From contig NC_135562.1 in the NCBI RefSeq assembly GCF_964340395.1, forward strand, positions 17,176,485 to 17,240,484: 64,000 bases of DNA, read 5' to 3'. The DNA comes from Glandiceps talaboti (Eukaryota; Hemichordata; Enteropneusta; Spengelidae). The translations under genes and the position numbers were made by a program. Numbering within the stretch: position 1 is the first letter of the stretch; every line of letters begins with the position of its first letter. Shown piece after piece: positions 28,710 through 42,151 of this stretch. Below the pieces are notes generated by a model, which was given only the letters and a program-made list of their open reading frames with translations, did no database searches and was not told where the DNA came from.

Positions 28710-29412
28710 CTAAAATAAAATTTCATTTAACTAGACAAAAATCTTACCACCACTATTTCTGCTACATTTTATCGCCTGGCTCAATGAAAGTCTTACTGAC
28801 ACTGCTACATTTTATCGTCTGGCTCGACAAGAATCGGATCATTGTACAGTGCTACATTTTATCGTCTGGCTCAACAAAAATCTCAACAACAGTGATACAT
28901 TTTATAGTCCGGCTCCACGAAAGTCCTGCTAATACTGCTACCCTTTTGTCGTCCGTCTCGACAAAAATCTCACCAGCAATGCTACATTTTATTGTCTCGC
29001 TCATCAAAATCTCACCAGCAATGCCACGTTTTATCATCTGACTCAAGAGCGAGCCAGACAATTCAATGTAGCACTATTGGTAAGATTGTATTTTCAGATA
29101 ACATGTAGCAATGTTAATACGATTTTTATTGAGGCAGACGATACAATGTAGCACTGTTGGTAAGATTTTGTTGAGGCAGACGATAAAATGTAGTAATGTT
29201 GGTAAGATATTTGTTGAGGCAGACGATAAAGGGTTGCAATGTTAGTAAGATTACTGTTGAGGCAGACGATACAATGTACCACATTTGGTAAGATTTTGTT
29301 TAGGCAGACGATAAAGTGTAGCACTCTTGGTAAGAAATTTGTTGAGGGGCAGACGATAAAATATAATACTATTAATAAGATTTGTGTCCGGCAGAGAACG
29401 TTTTGTTTCAGG
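28710..29412. mobile_element. foldback element 1: inverted arms of ~43-bp tandem units
   Basis: The left arm holds about seven direct units of consensus GCTACATTTTATCGTCTGGC + TCAACAAAAATCTTACCAGCA + NT. At 29041-29055 the orientation flips, and about eight inverted copies follow to about 29390. Measured unit lengths are 42-47 bp. The outermost sequence is CTRAAAYAAAAxxTC on the left and the mirror GTTTCAG on the right. TIRs built from tandem repeats define foldback elements (Drosophila FB, Galileo and relatives). The 60-115 codon frames crossing it are by-products. Confidence 0.8.
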
Positions 29413-31894
29413 TTTTGGTGAAATGATAGTGGAATCACGTGAAGCCATTATAGCATTGTATATAGATAAAGTGGTTTATCTAATTAAGGTATAGAAAAAC
29501 GCAAAACTTGAATGTCAAATTTCAAATTTCAAAAATTACTTGGTATTGCGCCTGCAATAAATTAAAGAACTTATAGCACACAAATGAATCGACAAAGTAA
29601 GTCAAAGATTCACGGTAAAGTATATTTTAGGAATTACCATGAAATACTTAACATCAACGAAGCCCAGTGCTTATACACTGATGTTTTGCTATTGATGGAA
29701 TCACTGTGTTACAAGATTGGCGATATATGATGCTAACTAAAAGACAAACAGCTTTGCCTGGAGAATTGTATTACGCATACAGAATATCACTATCCATAAG
29801 GTGAACTCGAATGACCCAATGACGAAAAAATACCAAGCAATATTTCAAATTTCAGCTACACATATTTTACAGCAATTGAAACATTTGATATATTATAAGT
29901 GCAAAATGATATCATAGAATCTAGTTACACAGAAGCTAATTTTACAGTATTGTATGATCGCTACACGGCGTTAAACCTACCGACAAAGGATGTGAGATAT
30001 TCTATGCTAACACGATCGAAGAGTTGAATAAATATTCATCAGCTTGAACAAATAAGTGCTTTACGAATATCACAAGAATCTCACAGATCATCTTTCCATA
30101 TTTCAAAGTTTTCATTCAACTGTAGGTATCTTTGGCCAATAGATATGATAATCGTGCTATGACATATCAGACTAGTATTTATTGGTTTATTTAACAAGTT
30201 AAGGCAACAATTGATGTGGAAAGTTGACACACTACCATGTTAGCAAATTTAACTTGAAGTACATTTTAAATTCCATCATTCCACACACGAGTTTGAATGA
30301 ATACAGAATAGAACATTTTCTTGCAATCTTACAGTCATCATAAAAGCATTCGCGAGCTAGTCGACAATTACATCATTATCACCTCAAAAGATCAAACCCT
30401 AATCCGTGGAAAATTGGGTGATACCTATATGCTTGGGAGAGAAAGCTTACATTTACATCTAAATCATCTTGACACGAGGTTGGATCAAACAAAACATCTC
30501 CGGGTTCTAAACGCTTCGTGTAATTCACAACTCCATTCATATAACGTATGTGCATCACCATTTTCTTAATTTGGTGCTTTTGAAAGTGTTGCATCATTAC
30601 TCACCTATATCCACAGCCTGGTGACGTTTAATTACACAGATTCCTCAACATGTAATTCCAGTGTGTGCAGTTTATGAGTCGAAGCCTGAACCAACTGTCG
30701 TCTCTTGTGGTGAGATTAGGACTGGCAATTGAGTAGTAGATGCAGTGCCGATAAGCAGTTTATCGTGAACATTATAATATACTATCGTTGCCGAGGCTGC
30801 TTTTGTTATACCAGTTGATAGATGTTGTCCCCGATGTACAGATGTCTACAAATGAAAACACAATGCAAACTTTAACCCTGGTCTCTTTATAAACCTTTGT
30901 CAGGCTTTAGTAGAATGAAGTGGTGACATACGGAGAGGATTAGAGCTATATACCGTGAAGTGGCAGAGGACTATAAAACATACTGTACCACACATTTCTG
31001 ATATGGTACACCACTGATGGCGCTGCTGTATGATACGCTATGCCACATCTCATTACTGAATTAACCATTTTTGTGAAACACAATACCCGAAGGTTGGCAA
31101 AGGGAGTAATAAAGGTATAAATCTGTCAAACTAATACAGGAATCTGAGAGACCTTGAATTTTAGATTAAACGTGATATTACTGTCACGTAGAGTCGCCCC
31201 TTTCAATAGAATAGAGGCGATTGGAAGCACTGAGGGAGACATGAATTGACTTCTTAGAACAACATGTTATTCGCCCAGGGTAGCATTTTACATTAATGCT
31301 GTCATATGGGTATATGTTTGACTTATTGCCATTCAAATAAAAAAGGTAAGGTCAAATTTTATACTTTTGGCGCTCTATTTGTAAATAATCGAACGAACGT
31401 CGTAAAATTTAACACGGGGTTGTAATTATGACAAGGCTATATTGGAAATAATTTTCGATTGCTGAGCTAAAAACAAATATTTGCCTAATTTTTGTATTAC
31501 ACAAAACGGAAGCCTAATATCAAATTATTTGCTCTAAATATTGTATTTTATGTTGAATTTATCTAGTCCATGTTCAAGCATGGGATCGCATTTAGACTAA
31601 CACATCAGGTCTTTTATTTGCATGTCCATCATTAACGTAGTCCACTGCTGCAACCAATGTAACACGACCAGGTGCTGGTCTTGGTCTTCAAAGAGATTAA
31701 CTGAAGTATGGCATGAAGTAAAACCAGATTCAAAAAAACATGGTTAAATGTATTGGTACAAGCTAAGTATTTATTATATTGGAGACAAATTATTTGGCGA
31801 TATTTATTCTGGTGCTAATTGTTGAGAAAGATATGAAATTAATATAATTAAAATGTCCAGATACAAATCGATTCCGGTGATCACTAATGCATAT
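29413..31894. other. anonymous DNA between two foldback elements
   Basis: No gene recognised. Opposed frames at 30321-30597 (82 and 72 codons) are unrecognised. A CTCF-like but one-base-short motif, CCACTGATGGCGCTG, lies at 31011-31025, and a sequence resembling the 61.6-kb foldback arm (ATGAATTGACTTCTTAGAAC) lies near 31241-31260. Confidence 0.4.
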
Positions 31895-32376
31895 ACAACA
31901 AAAATCATAAACCCTGAAACAATACGGCGCCTGGCTCGACAACAATCTTAATAACATTGCTACATTTTATTGTTTGGTTAGAGAAAAATCTTACCAACAG
32001 CGTTTCGTCAATCGTCTGGCGTGACAACCATCTTTACCAAAATTGTTACACTTTTTTTTGCATGAGCTACCATTCTCATAGGCGATCATCACCAAATTCA
32101 TACGTTTCTGGTAAACCTAAGATTGCCGCGTTCTTTTGATATATTTTGAGATAGTCAAGTGACTAAAATATAACAACTGTAAATCAGTTCTTGTCTCCAG
32201 ACGATAATATGTGGAAATATTGATTTTAGAATTTTGATTAAACATTAATAAAGTTTACAACATTAAAGAGATATTTTGTCTAGCCAGACAAAAAACTGTA
32301 GTGTAATGTCTGATGTTAGTGAGATTTTTTGTCGAGAAAGGCGACGTTTTGTTTCAGAGTTTATGCTTTTTGCTGT
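31895..32376. mobile_element. foldback element 2 (shorter copy of the 28.7-kb family)
   Basis: The left terminus ACAACAAAAATCATAAACCC + TGAAACAATACGGCGCC is mirrored at the right end (32320-32376) by GGCGACGTTTTGTTTCAGAG and then TTTATGCTTTTTGCTGT. Two to three ~43-bp units (CTGGCTCGACAACAATCTTA, GCTACATTTTATTG) follow on the left, and one to two inverted units (GTAATGTCTGATGTTAGTGA) on the right. The centre (32050-32270) is AT-rich and unique. This copy shows where the TIR ends lie better than element 1. Confidence 0.75.
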
Positions 32377-33400
32377 AAACATAACGGGCCTAACGTACCT
32401 TTAGAGGAAGTAGGTTTGCAACATTTAAACAAACAATGTAAGGCTATAATAAAGCAACTATTCCAAACGGTATTTGACGCAAACTCTAGGCTAAATGGCA
32501 ACATTCCATCGACATGGAGTTCTGACAACAACAGCTTACCAATCATGGTTAAATATAATCATTTTCGCTTTTGAGAAGTTCTAGCATTACCAAAAGTTGA
32601 GAAAATAGAGAGAATTGAATACAGATGTGCCCTTAGATGTTAGAATAATTATGACCACGCGAAATCCTTTGAGTTAACATGTAACAAGTCTGTGCACAGT
32701 GAGGAAATAATAACTCATTTCACACACAAATAGTATTCGCCATTCTATGATAAATGGTCTCCCATTCTTTTCAATTTTTATGTATTGTTATGGTAACCAT
32801 TACCAACACTCTTTGCGATTATGACCTATTAGTACCTTCTCATTGATCGTCAATAATGAATCGCAGACAAAGAAACACATGACTGAACAATGCAATATAC
32901 CAAGTAACGTACTGTCATAAGCATTTGATCATGTAATCATTTGCTACGTTGATATAACAGAGTGGTTATTACTATGAAATGCACATTTGAGGTTTTAAAA
33001 ATGCATGGCAAAGTTAAACAATCGATTTTCTCTTTATAGAAATTCCTACTTTGAATTATCAGTGTCAATATTTCGGGGGCAAGTTCAGAAGCCATATTTT
33101 AGAAGTTAATGCAGTGTTCTTGTTTAGTTGACATTATTATAACCCCTATTTTTTCTCTGATAATTTATTGACAAAATAGATACTTGTATATTTTTTTCTG
33201 GTAGCGTAATGTTGACTTCAACAGATTTCAATACACAGACGTGTGTCTGCGTGACAACTAAATTTGCATATTAATCGACATTATTTAAATACAATATTAG
33301 TATTGCGCGTGAATTGCAGCATGAATAACCTAAGTCACATTCTTCATATTCTGGTGGACAGCATTAAAATGTTATTACCCCCTAAAAATGCAAACATATA
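32377..33400. other. anonymous DNA
   Basis: An 81-codon frame (32329-32574) starts inside the foldback TIR and contains LEEVGLQHLNKQCKAIIKQL. It is not recognised, and it may be a transposase or host-exon relic. The rest is featureless. Confidence 0.35.
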
Positions 33401-33401
33401 A

Positions 33402-33429
33402 ACAAACACACGAACAAGCAAACAAACAA

Positions 33430-33470
<41 letters not shown>

Positions 33471-33471
33471 A

Positions 33472-33528
<57 letters not shown>

Positions 33529-33542
33529 AACAAACAAACAAA
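33402..33542. repeat. (AAAC)n-(GACA)n-(AAAC)n array
   Basis: GACA units (33436-33525) are flanked symmetrically by AAAC units. Confidence 0.97.
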
Positions 33543-35705
33543 AATTCTGAATTTTAACATATTTAAGGAAATATACAAATACATCCTTATAGATTCTTTC
33601 TGTTATTCACAACTTAAGGGACAATAAATGATGAATTAGTAGTTTATCCGTTAATCTCCTTTTTTTTATTTGCCATTATCGATGACCAATAATCCAGCAA
33701 AAATACTATTTGTATATCTTGAGAATAAGACATCTTTAAAAGGTTTTTGTGTCGATTGTTATGGATTAAAAGAGATTATACTGATTCTATAAAAAAATAA
33801 AAGTGGTTTTACTCGTATGTGTGAACGTTTGAATCTGCTGTGGGTCATGGCTCGTTCAAGCCCACCCAGATAATTCCAACTGCCGATAAACTAAGTAGAG
33901 GGATATGTTTAACACTTGATAGAGAAAACCAATGAATAAAACTGATGACGAATCTTTATAAGCTGAATAAAACTGACTAGGTCTGCGACTAAGGCGGTTG
34001 ATTTGACGATTTTGTAACAGTTCTACTTCATTTCCCCCGAGAGAACTCAATCGATGTTGAGATCACTTCAGTATATGACGTAGAAATGGCATTATGATTA
34101 TGAAATCATATCTAGAATTTAAAAAAAAGCACAAGCGCCACATCCTTTAATATGAAGGTCTTTGTTTAATCCATAAAGTTTTTTTTATAACACCATGGCG
34201 ACGCCCATTAAATACGTACCTTAATAATTTTGCTCTTTGTATTTGCGTTGTACCGTGGACTCGATACATTGATTTACACGCTGTAGCACTGGACACGACT
34301 AAGTATTTACAACATTTGATTTATATTTGCTTAAGTAAAAATAAAACTATACGTGGTCGGATGACAGATAGTAAGCATGCCATTGGTTGCATTGCGAATG
34401 ATAGATCATGATCCGAAAAATCGGAAATTTCTGACTTTCTGATTCAAAATATTGAAGGAAAAGAAAAATTCATTTCAAATTACCACATCTTCATATTTAG
34501 TGTTCTCGGTATCACATATTTCATGCTCTGTGTATGACTGATAGGGGAACTTAATATTACATATTTCAAACACTCGATTCCAACTGCATAATATGTTCAG
34601 CATGTCCTATCTAGCAACCGGTATGTTCTTTCCCTCAAGGCCATCTGCTTGATTATTGTCTGTATATATGCATGGCCCACATACTTCATCTTGTTTCTCT
34701 CCATCAATCTGGCATAATTAGGGAGTCGTACATTTCTGTCACAATTGTGATGATCTTTGTCGTCCACTGTAATGTTTTATAATGTCTCTTATTACACGTT
34801 CACTGAAGTAAGGTTACCTGGGGGTTATATAAACCTAACGTATACACATCATACATGCTTGCCGATCGATGCTGCAGACGTCTTGCTTTCATTTAACATA
34901 TATCAAGATATGGAGGAGTTCTGATAACTGAGAGTTTTTTTTTATCAATAACTGCCGATGGCTACTTGAGCACGTAGCCCGGAACCTTTGCCTCGGCATT
35001 CAATCATAGTATCGGAATAACCTATGCATTTCACACATATTAAGAAATTCGATGTTTGATGAGTGGAAACTTTATGCATAATATTACAGGTTTCTGTATG
35101 ATGTTTTAGAGAATTGGTCATGCTAGGTTGATGGATTTACGCTGCAGGTCGCTGTTTATAACACCGGTGATCAGATTAATACTAACATATATTCATAGGT
35201 CGTCACGATATGAAGTAACAACTGTATTTTGTATTTTGAAGTGAGACATGTGTACGTATAACTTGAAAACACGCAAACCTTACAAGCATTTTCATTAGTA
35301 TTAAACGTAAGCGGCAGGCAAAGATGACATGTTAAAGATAAAATATTGATTACTTTTACACATAACACACATCTTTGACAAATCCCGGAGCGTAGACACG
35401 AGTTGTTGTTCAATGTTTCCTGAAAAATTTGAAAAGAGGTGCATTTTGCATAGTATGACAGCGTAGTAAATATAACAATTTGTATTATAATATCAAGCTA
35501 GCATTGAAAGTAGGCTTGTATTTTACCAAATAATGACCACTGGGTTTCCTTGCCTCTTCCATAATTATTTCTTATTATATTTTCAATCTTCCAACCTCAA
35601 GTATTACGTTGAAGTACGGGATAGTTTATTTGAAAATACTTTCTAGCTTAGGCCTATGGATGTCATTCAATTGCAAGACAGTAGAATCCAAATTTATTAA
35701 CAGTA
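33543..35705. other. anonymous DNA
   Basis: No gene, RNA or mobile element recognised. Confidence 0.4.
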
Positions 35706-35795
35706 AGGTGTGTGCGTGTGTGTCTGTGTATGTGTGCACGCGCGCATGTACGTATGTTTCTCTCAGTATAGATACACTCTATGCTGGCGTGGTTC

Positions 35796-37063
<1,268 letters not shown>

Positions 37064-37225
37064 TCTAAGTGTGAAATGTTAGAATCATACGTATATATGA
37101 CAGTACAAGATATATTTATTAATGTTTGGCATATGCTCATGCTTCATAACTGGTATTTCAATCGAAATTACTGGGTGGTAAAGGCTATATGGCTATATAT
37201 TTACATAACATTCAAAACACGACTC

Positions 37226-37228
<3 letters not shown>
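37064..37228 (+). repeat. interspersed repeat with (ATGT)n tail, copy 2
   Basis: Collinear with 16683-16850 and ending in the same simple repeat. The two copies have diverged substantially. Confidence 0.6.
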
Positions 37229-37256
<28 letters not shown>

Positions 37257-37281
37257 TGTATGTATGTATGTATGTATGTAT
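37229..37281. repeat. (ATGT)n array
   Basis: About 13 units forming the tail of the repeat to its left. Confidence 0.97.
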
Positions 37282-38394
37282 GTTCAAATCATTTCTTTAA
37301 AGGCAAACATTACCAAAAGATAGCAAGCATTTAAATTTATGGCTGTCGAGTCTGTGGTGAAACTCGTTATCAATCAGTTGTGGTAAATGCCTATGCTAAG
37401 TACGTTAATTTACAGTTATGATAACATCTCACAATAGACCATTGTATACTTAACATGCCAATCAGTATTACATATGTACATTGTATGGAGGCTAACTAAT
37501 TAGTTTTTTATTTGGACAGGATGAATTCCTTTTAAATTCAACTTTATTAAATAAAAGCCCTACTTACTATTGTAGTGACAGATGGCCAAAGTCTTTTATT
37601 GAGAGCCTTGTCTAAGTTTATTTTGACCAACTGTTACTAAGTCAAATACAATGCCACTAAGCCATTTGATTACACTGGAAAATTACCATTCTTTTATACA
37701 AATATACTATATACGGTTCGAATGCATGAACTCTTTTGAAGCAAGCCATTTCTTTCATAAAACTCTATCTAAAGTGCGTTGCAGAAATAGTAAAGAAGAT
37801 TATTTTGCCTTTGATGTATTCGTTTGCTTTGCTCTATACTGTATTGTTCAAATCTCAACAACATCAAGCCATTGAACACAATATTTCCCATGATAACATG
37901 CTTTCAAGATTCACAAAAAATGAACTGTTTAGAACGATGTTGGCAATGATCGGTGCACATTTACATATTTCCTTGACTGTATATCATATCCTGACAAATA
38001 AGAGAATATCATGTATGGTTAAACAGCCACACAGCTAGTGGGCAGGAACAAACATTACATTTGAAGAAAAAATCATAAATGCACTTCCATGTGGTTGAGT
38101 TTTATGTGTTGAGTTAACTAGATGCAACTTCCCTTACATGTGTTAAGCCATTGTGTAAAGCAGCCGTGGCTGGGACCAGCGGTTTGATGAAAACACATAA
38201 TTTACCACAACAAAGGCAACAAGGTAATTTAACGTTGCATGCAAATCCGCAGTCGACATGTGATTAGACATTAGCCACAGTAACAAGAGATTCTACGAAC
38301 ATTGCATCTAACACACTGAACCAAGTGATGTCATACATGTAATTGTAACACATTTTTGACACAGGGAGTAATCCCTTCTACCGCCCCATACAGT

Positions 38395-38398
<4 letters not shown>
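37282..38398. other. anonymous DNA
   Basis: Two overlapping + strand frames (74 and 100 codons, 37651-38038) are not recognised. Confidence 0.4.

Positions 38399-38481
<83 letters not shown>
38399..38481. repeat. (TA)n array
   Basis: About 41 units. Confidence 0.98.
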
Positions 38482-38486
<5 letters not shown>

Positions 38487-40528
38487 CATATATAGAATTT
38501 GCTACAATGTCGTATCAACGCAAAAATGCAACAATAGCTTGCCATATGGACGCAACATTGCAACAATGACTTGCTGTCGTTACTGATGTGTTCAAGGGGC
38601 ATACATGATGAAACATTTCTATTCAGATATTGTGAATATTATTCGTTGCATGTTTACAGTAAAAATAAACCATCCACTGAGCAGTTTGCAGAACCAAAAA
38701 GATAGTGATTAATACGTCAAACGTAACAATACAAACATCTGAGGATCTCAGCATTGCTCAACAAGATTTCCAAAATAAAACTATTTAATTGATCGGAGAA
38801 TTTTTTTTGTCAACCGAATGAATAAATGCAGCTCGCTTAAGTGATTGACAAGGGTCAATTTTGACACAAGTTTACATAGAAGACATAGTCAAACACTTCA
38901 CTTCTATGTGTCTTGATGATGGCATGATTTAAAAAAATAGGAACAGATATATACTATAAAGTGCTATGATGTGCAAGCATAGCTCGAGTTTGATAATTGA
39001 GCCTTAAGGTCAAATTCAAATTAAAGGTCATTGTGTTAAAAGAACAGAACGATATATCAGATAATACAGGATTCTTGCATGGAGTCTCTACGTTTGACAG
39101 TTTTGTGTGGGTCAATACATACTTATTTGTAATTCCTAATATGGTCACCATTTGGTTAAATTTGCAGATGTATCGATAAAAGGTGACATGTAAATGATAA
39201 TTATGTCACCTTTGTGCCAGATTTGAATAAAACTGGATATTGCAAATCCTATAAATGAGGTATCATGAACGTGCGGACAGATGGAAGGCATTGTAATAGT
39301 TCCTCTTCATGAAACTATAAACATAACTTTAATGTAATTACTTTAAGTATATTATGGGATTTGTTAGTTTATTGACCATTTAGCCATTTACTGTATAAGA
39401 GACTTTATTTCCAATGGCACGTGCACGTGCAGCAATGGCTCATTTAATAAAATACGATATATCGGAAAATTGTGCTTCGAGATAATTATTATAAATGAGC
39501 TCCAAGTAATTAGAGGTAAGCATTCCACAAATCTTTCTCACGAATAAAGTAAATCATCTGTAGCGCAATTTTGGGGAACCCGAGGAATATTTTGCGATTC
39601 ACTAGTATATGTAACGTAGTGTTAACCACGACCAGAGTCAGTTTTGCCTAGAAGACATCTTGAGAGTGTTGCTGTGGTGTTTGTTCCTAAACACGCATTG
39701 CCATGTACTCATTAAAGGGCATACTGGTAAGGTGACTCCAGTATCGTGATCCCGGTCGTAAGTAGCAAACGTACAGTAATATGATATCACAGCCATCGAC
39801 GAAATAAAGTGAATACATAACACAACAAGGTACACAGAATATTGGTGATTAATTCTGATTGTTTTACTCGCTCATAAATATGTCCACTGACGTTAGATTT
39901 AGGGTTGCTTTCTAATGACGAAAATATTAACTGACCAAAGATTGGGACAAGTCCTTTAGGCGATAGCAATACGAGTTAGACTGAATACGGATGTATGGAA
40001 CAATTTATGTTCTTTCTCTACAGGTGGGGAACACTGTCGTGTGAACAAGGCAAGGTGGGCACATTTGATTTGAAACAAGTAAAAATAAAAAGTGGAATAA
40101 AAAGTAATTTGACCTTGAGATCTAAAGATTTAAACAAGTGAAATATTGTTTGTTTCCGTACGTGAGATTGCCCCTGTAACTGATCAATGAGAATTGAATT
40201 CCAGTGTGTTATTCATGATTTACACGACAATTGAATACAGATGACATAAATTGATGTATTTGTTAACGATACCTCTTAAACCAAGTCTTTTGTAATTATT
40301 TCAATGGCTCCCTATCCTCACAGGAAATTAAGGTCATATTTCTAACAGATAAATGATACTTATAAAAGTCATCTTTAATAAGATGTACTTAAAACAGGTT
40401 TTTTGTTTGTTGAAATGATGAATACAGCCTAGTAGGAAATGCAAACCAACGGGTGGGTATGTAAATAAACCATGTACTTGCAACTTCAAAGTACGCATGT
40501 TCGTGTGAATATATATGATTGCTCACTC
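38482..40528. other. anonymous DNA
   Basis: No gene or repeat recognised. Confidence 0.4.
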
Positions 40529-40538
40529 TGTATGTATG

Positions 40539-40570
<32 letters not shown>

Positions 40571-40690
40571 CATGTATGTATGTATGTATGTATGTATGTA
40601 TGTATGTATGTATGTCTGTCTGCCACCCTGCCTGTCCTGTCTGTCCGCCTGTCTGTCTGCCAGCCTGCCTGCCTGTCCTGTCTGTCTGTG
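40529..40690. repeat. (ATGT)n followed by TGTC/CTGC-rich tract
   Basis: ATGT units (40529-40615) pass into degenerate TGTCTGCC/CCTGTC sequence. Confidence 0.95.
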
Positions 40691-40851
40691 CTGATATAAA
40701 TAAATAAATATATAACATATCAAGCAACATAAACACAAACTAAGAAGTATGTTTCACTCAACAGCGTGAAACACTGTGTAACGGCGCCTGAGTTTTGTGC
40801 TTGATATTCCGCTCTACAGACATGTGTATTGAGTACTGTTTACTCCAGCAT

Positions 40852-41880
<1,029 letters not shown>

Positions 41881-41936
41881 GACTGGATGTAGATAAAACC
41901 ACATAAAAGTGCTCAATACGGGTAGTAGAGCGAATT

Positions 41937-42113
41937 ATATACAGGTTTTGAAAATTTGAACCAAATTATATGCTATAGACCCTACAGAACTGTTTCGTGG
42001 TAAGGAAACGCAGATACTATATTCCATTCTACCCCTGATGAGTGAGGACTACGCACCTCACGAAACAGTTCTGTAGGGTCTATAGCATATAATTTGGTTC
42101 AAATTTTCAAAAC

Positions 42114-42121
<8 letters not shown>
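41937..42121 (+). mobile_element. Penelope-like (or retrozyme) relic with 63-bp perfect inverted repeats
   Basis: Arm 41937-41999 and arm 42059-42121 are exact inverted copies of about 63 bp (TATACAGGTTTTGAAAATTT ... CTGTTTCGTG) around a 59-bp centre. A (TA)n array lies 60 bp to the left and another abuts the right end (42116-42149). The right arm contains the 3' half of a hammerhead ribozyme. Penelope-like elements carry type I hammerheads in their pseudo-LTRs and often have inverted or truncated pseudo-LTR copies, and this arrangement fits that. No GIY-YIG endonuclease or RT coding sequence is found nearby, so the class is inferred. Confidence 0.7.
42018..42091 (+). ncRNA. type I hammerhead self-cleaving ribozyme
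   Basis: All core elements are present in order. Stem I 5' strand is ACCC (42031-42034) and the conserved box is CTGATGA (42035-42041). Stem II is GTGAGG / CCTCAC (42042-42047 / 42056-42061) with loop ACTACGCA. GAAA (42062-42065) follows; its last A starts stem III ACAG / CTGT (42065-42068 / 42071-42074) with a two-base TT loop. H17 is A (42075), so the cleavage triplet is GUA with scission between 42075 and 42076. Stem I 3' strand is GGGT (42076-42079), and TATAT / ATATA (42018-42022 / 42087-42091) could extend stem I beyond an internal loop. The very short stem III is typical of Penelope-like and retrozyme hammerheads, which often cleave best as dimers. Activity is not proven by sequence. 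Confidence 0.85.

Positions 42122-42149
<28 letters not shown>

Positions 42150-42151
<2 letters not shown>

Noticed and set aside
30321-30597. Opposed 82 and 72 codon frames as an exon
   Set aside because: No recognisable motif, neither strand has clear splice borders, and no neighbouring exon was found.
31011-31025. Third CTCF site
   Set aside because: The core lacks one base relative to the consensus, so the match is broken in the middle.
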